Part shown: one piece after another, positions 61,983 through 64,000 of the stretch | Layout of the letters: each line of letters begins with the position of its first letter | Position numbering within the stretch: position 1 is the stretch's first letter | NCBI GenBank assembly: GCA_000320545.1 | Contig: ADNK01002608.1 | Coordinates: forward strand, 1 to 64,000 | Reading direction: 5' to 3' | Origin: Bigelowiella natans CCMP2755 | Taxonomy: Eukaryota > Cercozoa > Chlorarachniophyceae | DNA: 64,000 nucleotides | Notes under the pieces: generated by a model | What the model was told of the DNA's origin: nothing | What the model saw: the letters and a program-made list of their open reading frames with translations, nothing else | Database searches by the model: none | Position numbers and translations under genes: made by a program

Positions 61983-61987
61983 GCAAT

Positions 61988-62029
<42 letters not shown>

Positions 62030-62634
62030 CACAACAACATCAATCATAATCCTAGACTATTATAAGTACTACTAGTAGTACTATTGCCCAGATCCACATA
62101 TTCTTACATGAAACAAAGCTCCTCTTCTCATTCTCTTCTATCTCCTCCTCCTCACCCTTCCACTACTGGCTCAGGTACAATGCTACAGCAATCGTGCAGG
62201 GTGCTACTTGATGCTGTTTAGGACGGCTGTGGCCTCTGATAATAGACTCATGGTACTATTGTTATTATCACATACTACCTACCTACCTACCTACCTACCT
62301 ACCTACTACCACGGAAGGACTACTGCCATAAATAAATGAATACAATCACGACGAAGAAAAAGAAGAAGAAGAAGAAGAAAAAGAAGAAGAAGAAGATCGG
62401 AAACATGAACAATAGGACGAGATAAACCTCCATTCCTCCTAGTCTCGTTTTTCCGCTGAGTACTTGACAATATCTCCTCCTCCTCCTCCTCCTCTTCCTT
62501 CTTCAACTTATAAGATTCATCAGCTGCGAAGTTGCAGATCTGATTGTTCCACGGCAATAGACATTCTGAACACCGTAAAACATCTGGAGCTTACCGATAA
62601 ACAACGACAACTTTGTCTGCTTAAGGTGTACTAC

Positions 62635-62666
<32 letters not shown>

Positions 62667-62934
62667 GCTGCTACCACCGCTATTGTTTGCTGCTAGTCTG
62701 TATTATGTGCCTGGCTTAATCATCATCATCATCATCATCATCATCATTATATTTATGATCGTCAGTGTCACATCAAAAGAGGGCAAGCATACAGTGAACT
62801 AGGTGATCTGAAAGATGCTGTAGCTGATTTCCTCGTAGCTGCTCAGAGAATGAAAGGCAATAAGGAAATTGAAATCAAGGTAATAATATGCTACCCGCTG
62901 AGTGCCAGAGCAGGAGTAGGGGGTATTCTGATAC

Positions 62935-62973
<39 letters not shown>

Positions 62974-63313
62974 TATTACTACTAATAGTATTAAAGCGGA
63001 TACGGAGAAGCTATGTCTGTCTCATATGATGAGATTATACTACAGATTATTTAGTGTAGTACCTCCACACTTTAAATCAAATTTATTATCGTGCGTTTTG
63101 GAGAAGGGGGGGGGGGGGGGGCACTGGTTCTCTCTAAAATGATCTAGTGGTTTGAATTTCTTCTTTTTGTTGTTTCTTTTTTTTCTTCTGTTGCTTCTTC
63201 TTCTGTATCTGAAATGTTAAGAGATAATAGACAGCATGTAATCATCTTTCTTATGCAGCACCAACACCTTGCTTGTTTGCTTATTTCCAAAAGTATAAGA
63301 CACAAACACTCAA

Positions 63314-63354
<41 letters not shown>

Positions 63355-63549
63355 CACGCACACACACACACGCATGCATTCATACACATATTCTCATCAT
63401 GATATAAAGATCCAACGCCTGGGAGAGTTATTGAAGAATGCCGAGAAATCAGATAGTTTGAAGAGAAGCTGTCAACAAGCTTTAAGCAAGGTGTGCATTC
63501 ATTGACTCATTCACCCAACCCTGCATCTTGTTCTTGTTCTTGTACATCA

Positions 63550-63581
<32 letters not shown>

Positions 63582-64000
63582 TATTGGTAGAACAACTTAA
63601 TCGAAGCAAAAAAGCTGTTGGACTTGTTAGTCGGTATCTCTCCTCTTGATCCAAATCTTAGAGTGCAGCGGTATAAACGATGATTCTGATGATTCTGATG
63701 ATGATTCTGATGATGATGATGATGATGATAGTCAAGACCATGTTATTATTGTTGCTGCTGTTGTCATTATGAATCAACAGTACTACCTAGTTAGATCATA
63801 AAACAAACTGAATAAAATAACTGCATACTCCATTCCTAGACCCTTTCCTTCTCCTTCTTCATTTTCTTCTTCTTCATCTTCTTTATACCGCTATTAATCC
63901 TCCTCCTCCTCCTATTCCAGTGCTCATTGTTTGATGAAAACCGGCTATTTCGTGGAGAGTTTATGGGACTCAACAATGGCTCTTGCCACCCTTGACGACA
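57340..64000 (+). CDS. DNAAF4: DNAAF4 (DYX1C1)-like CS-domain and TPR protein, 3' end outside window
   Basis: Well-supported exons are 57340-57357, 57493-57574, 57793-57862, 57992-58049, 58156-58230, 58539-58597, 58879-58912, 59185-59238, 59376-59470, 59593-59686, 61511-61633, 61836-61869, 62175-62252, about 62525-62635, 62766-62879, 63410-63490, 63591-63670 and 63921 onward. Exons between 59.7 and 61.5 kb are uncertain. MPITPKVEWSET begins a CS (p23-like) domain, with LFLKVNYKPFILDLDL and IWKELRATGTKEDLKNRRE. A charged helical linker follows, then TPR repeats from FLKDKGDKFFKNGDYIAGINAY through CYSNRAGCYL and CHIKRGQAYSELGDLKDAV. DNAAF4 helps preassemble axonemal dynein arms in the cytoplasm with chaperones. 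Here the TPR region goes on past the vertebrate end point (LIEAKKLLDLL, then AHCLMKTGYFVESLWD). Nearly every intron carries a GGA, GAT, CTA, AT, CA or CTT repeat. Confidence 0.87.
57602..57738. repeat. 45-base tandem repeat, three copies, intronic
   Basis: Three units containing GATGCTATTTTCTTCTTCGTG begin at 45-base spacing (GCT at 57613, 57658 and 57703). They lie in the second intron of the DNAAF4-like gene and pass into a CTG tract. Confidence 0.93.
59985..60240. repeat. About 58-base minisatellite with alternating unit types
   Basis: Four to five units share TTCAAAGTAACAAAT followed by either AAAAACAATACA or AAACAAAACACA, then a GAT/GAC-rich half. The two unit types alternate. The minus strand is open through it (81 codons, FVTLNHHHH repeats). 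It lies in the region of the DNAAF4-like gene where exons are uncertain, so it is probably intronic. Confidence 0.88.
61172..61480. repeat. (AT)n arrays
   Basis: Two AT arrays, at about 61172-61208 and 61431-61480, the second followed by a C-rich tract just before the acceptor at 61510. Both lie in introns or between uncertain exons of the DNAAF4-like gene. Confidence 0.93.
63105..63121. repeat. Poly-G run of about 17 bases
   Basis: An unusually long G homopolymer for this window, in the intron between the exons ending at 62879 and starting at 63410. Other G or C runs of 8-10 occur at 30467, 49681 and 61497-61506. Confidence 0.9.

Overview
This is a gene-dense stretch of nuclear DNA from a microbial eukaryote, most likely a flagellated protist or alga. 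The base composition is moderately AT-rich. Most genes are broken into many short exons by GT-AG introns. The simple-sequence repeats (AT, TG, TC, TAG, CTT, CAT, GAT and others) lie mainly in introns, and a smaller number lie between genes or encode low-complexity protein segments. I rebuilt genes by finding short conserved protein blocks and joining them where splice sites and reading phases agreed. Where the phases would not close, I say so. The lineage cannot be named from the window. Homologues of two axonemal/ciliary proteins (CYB5D1 and DNAAF4) argue for an organism that builds cilia or flagella.

Layout. 0-1.4 kb: weak exons of an unidentified minus-strand gene. 3.05-5.29 kb: a membrane-anchored glutathione S-transferase (minus). 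7.4-9.1 kb: exons of an unrecognised minus gene. About 9.2-14.6 kb: a GT10 fucosyltransferase (plus). 15.9-19.2 kb: a multi-pass membrane protein (minus). 21.2-24.8 kb: a GT71 Mnn2-type mannosyltransferase (minus). 25.3-27.0 kb: a secreted or luminal protein (plus). 28.2-32.5 kb: a MATE transporter with 15 exons (plus). 33.3-35.9 kb: dephospho-CoA kinase with 11 exons (minus). 36.7-38.9 kb: a longin-like protein (plus). 40.0-43.3 kb: a low-complexity membrane protein (minus). 43.9-44.9 kb: CYB5D1 (plus). 46.8-51.2 kb: an unidentified, possibly mitochondrial protein (minus). 51.9-53.9 kb: an intronless cytochrome P450 (plus). 54.8-57.1 kb: a basic Cys/His-rich protein (minus). 57.3 kb to the end: a DNAAF4-like CS/TPR protein that runs off the window (plus).

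Architecture. From 33 kb onward the genes strictly alternate minus/plus and form four head-to-head pairs. The spacers at gene 3' ends carry a distinctive CTAG/GCATG-palindrome-rich sequence class that is poor in microsatellites. The five divergent promoter spacers seem to lack it. Two of these 3'-end blocks, at 14.85-15.13 and 27.25-27.56 kb, are diverged copies of one another and differ largely by transitions. Many introns begin directly with a simple repeat that itself supplies the GT donor. At two genes the 3' splice site and the start of the downstream exon have been tandemly duplicated.

Function. Two Golgi-type glycosyltransferases (GT10, GT71) suggest protein or lipid glycan elaboration. 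GST, MATE and P450 are detoxification or secondary-metabolism families. CYB5D1 and DNAAF4 serve axonemes. I see no co-regulated pathway cluster. The most interesting features are architectural: the 3'-end spacer class, the splice-site microsatellites, the duplicated acceptors and the intronless P450.
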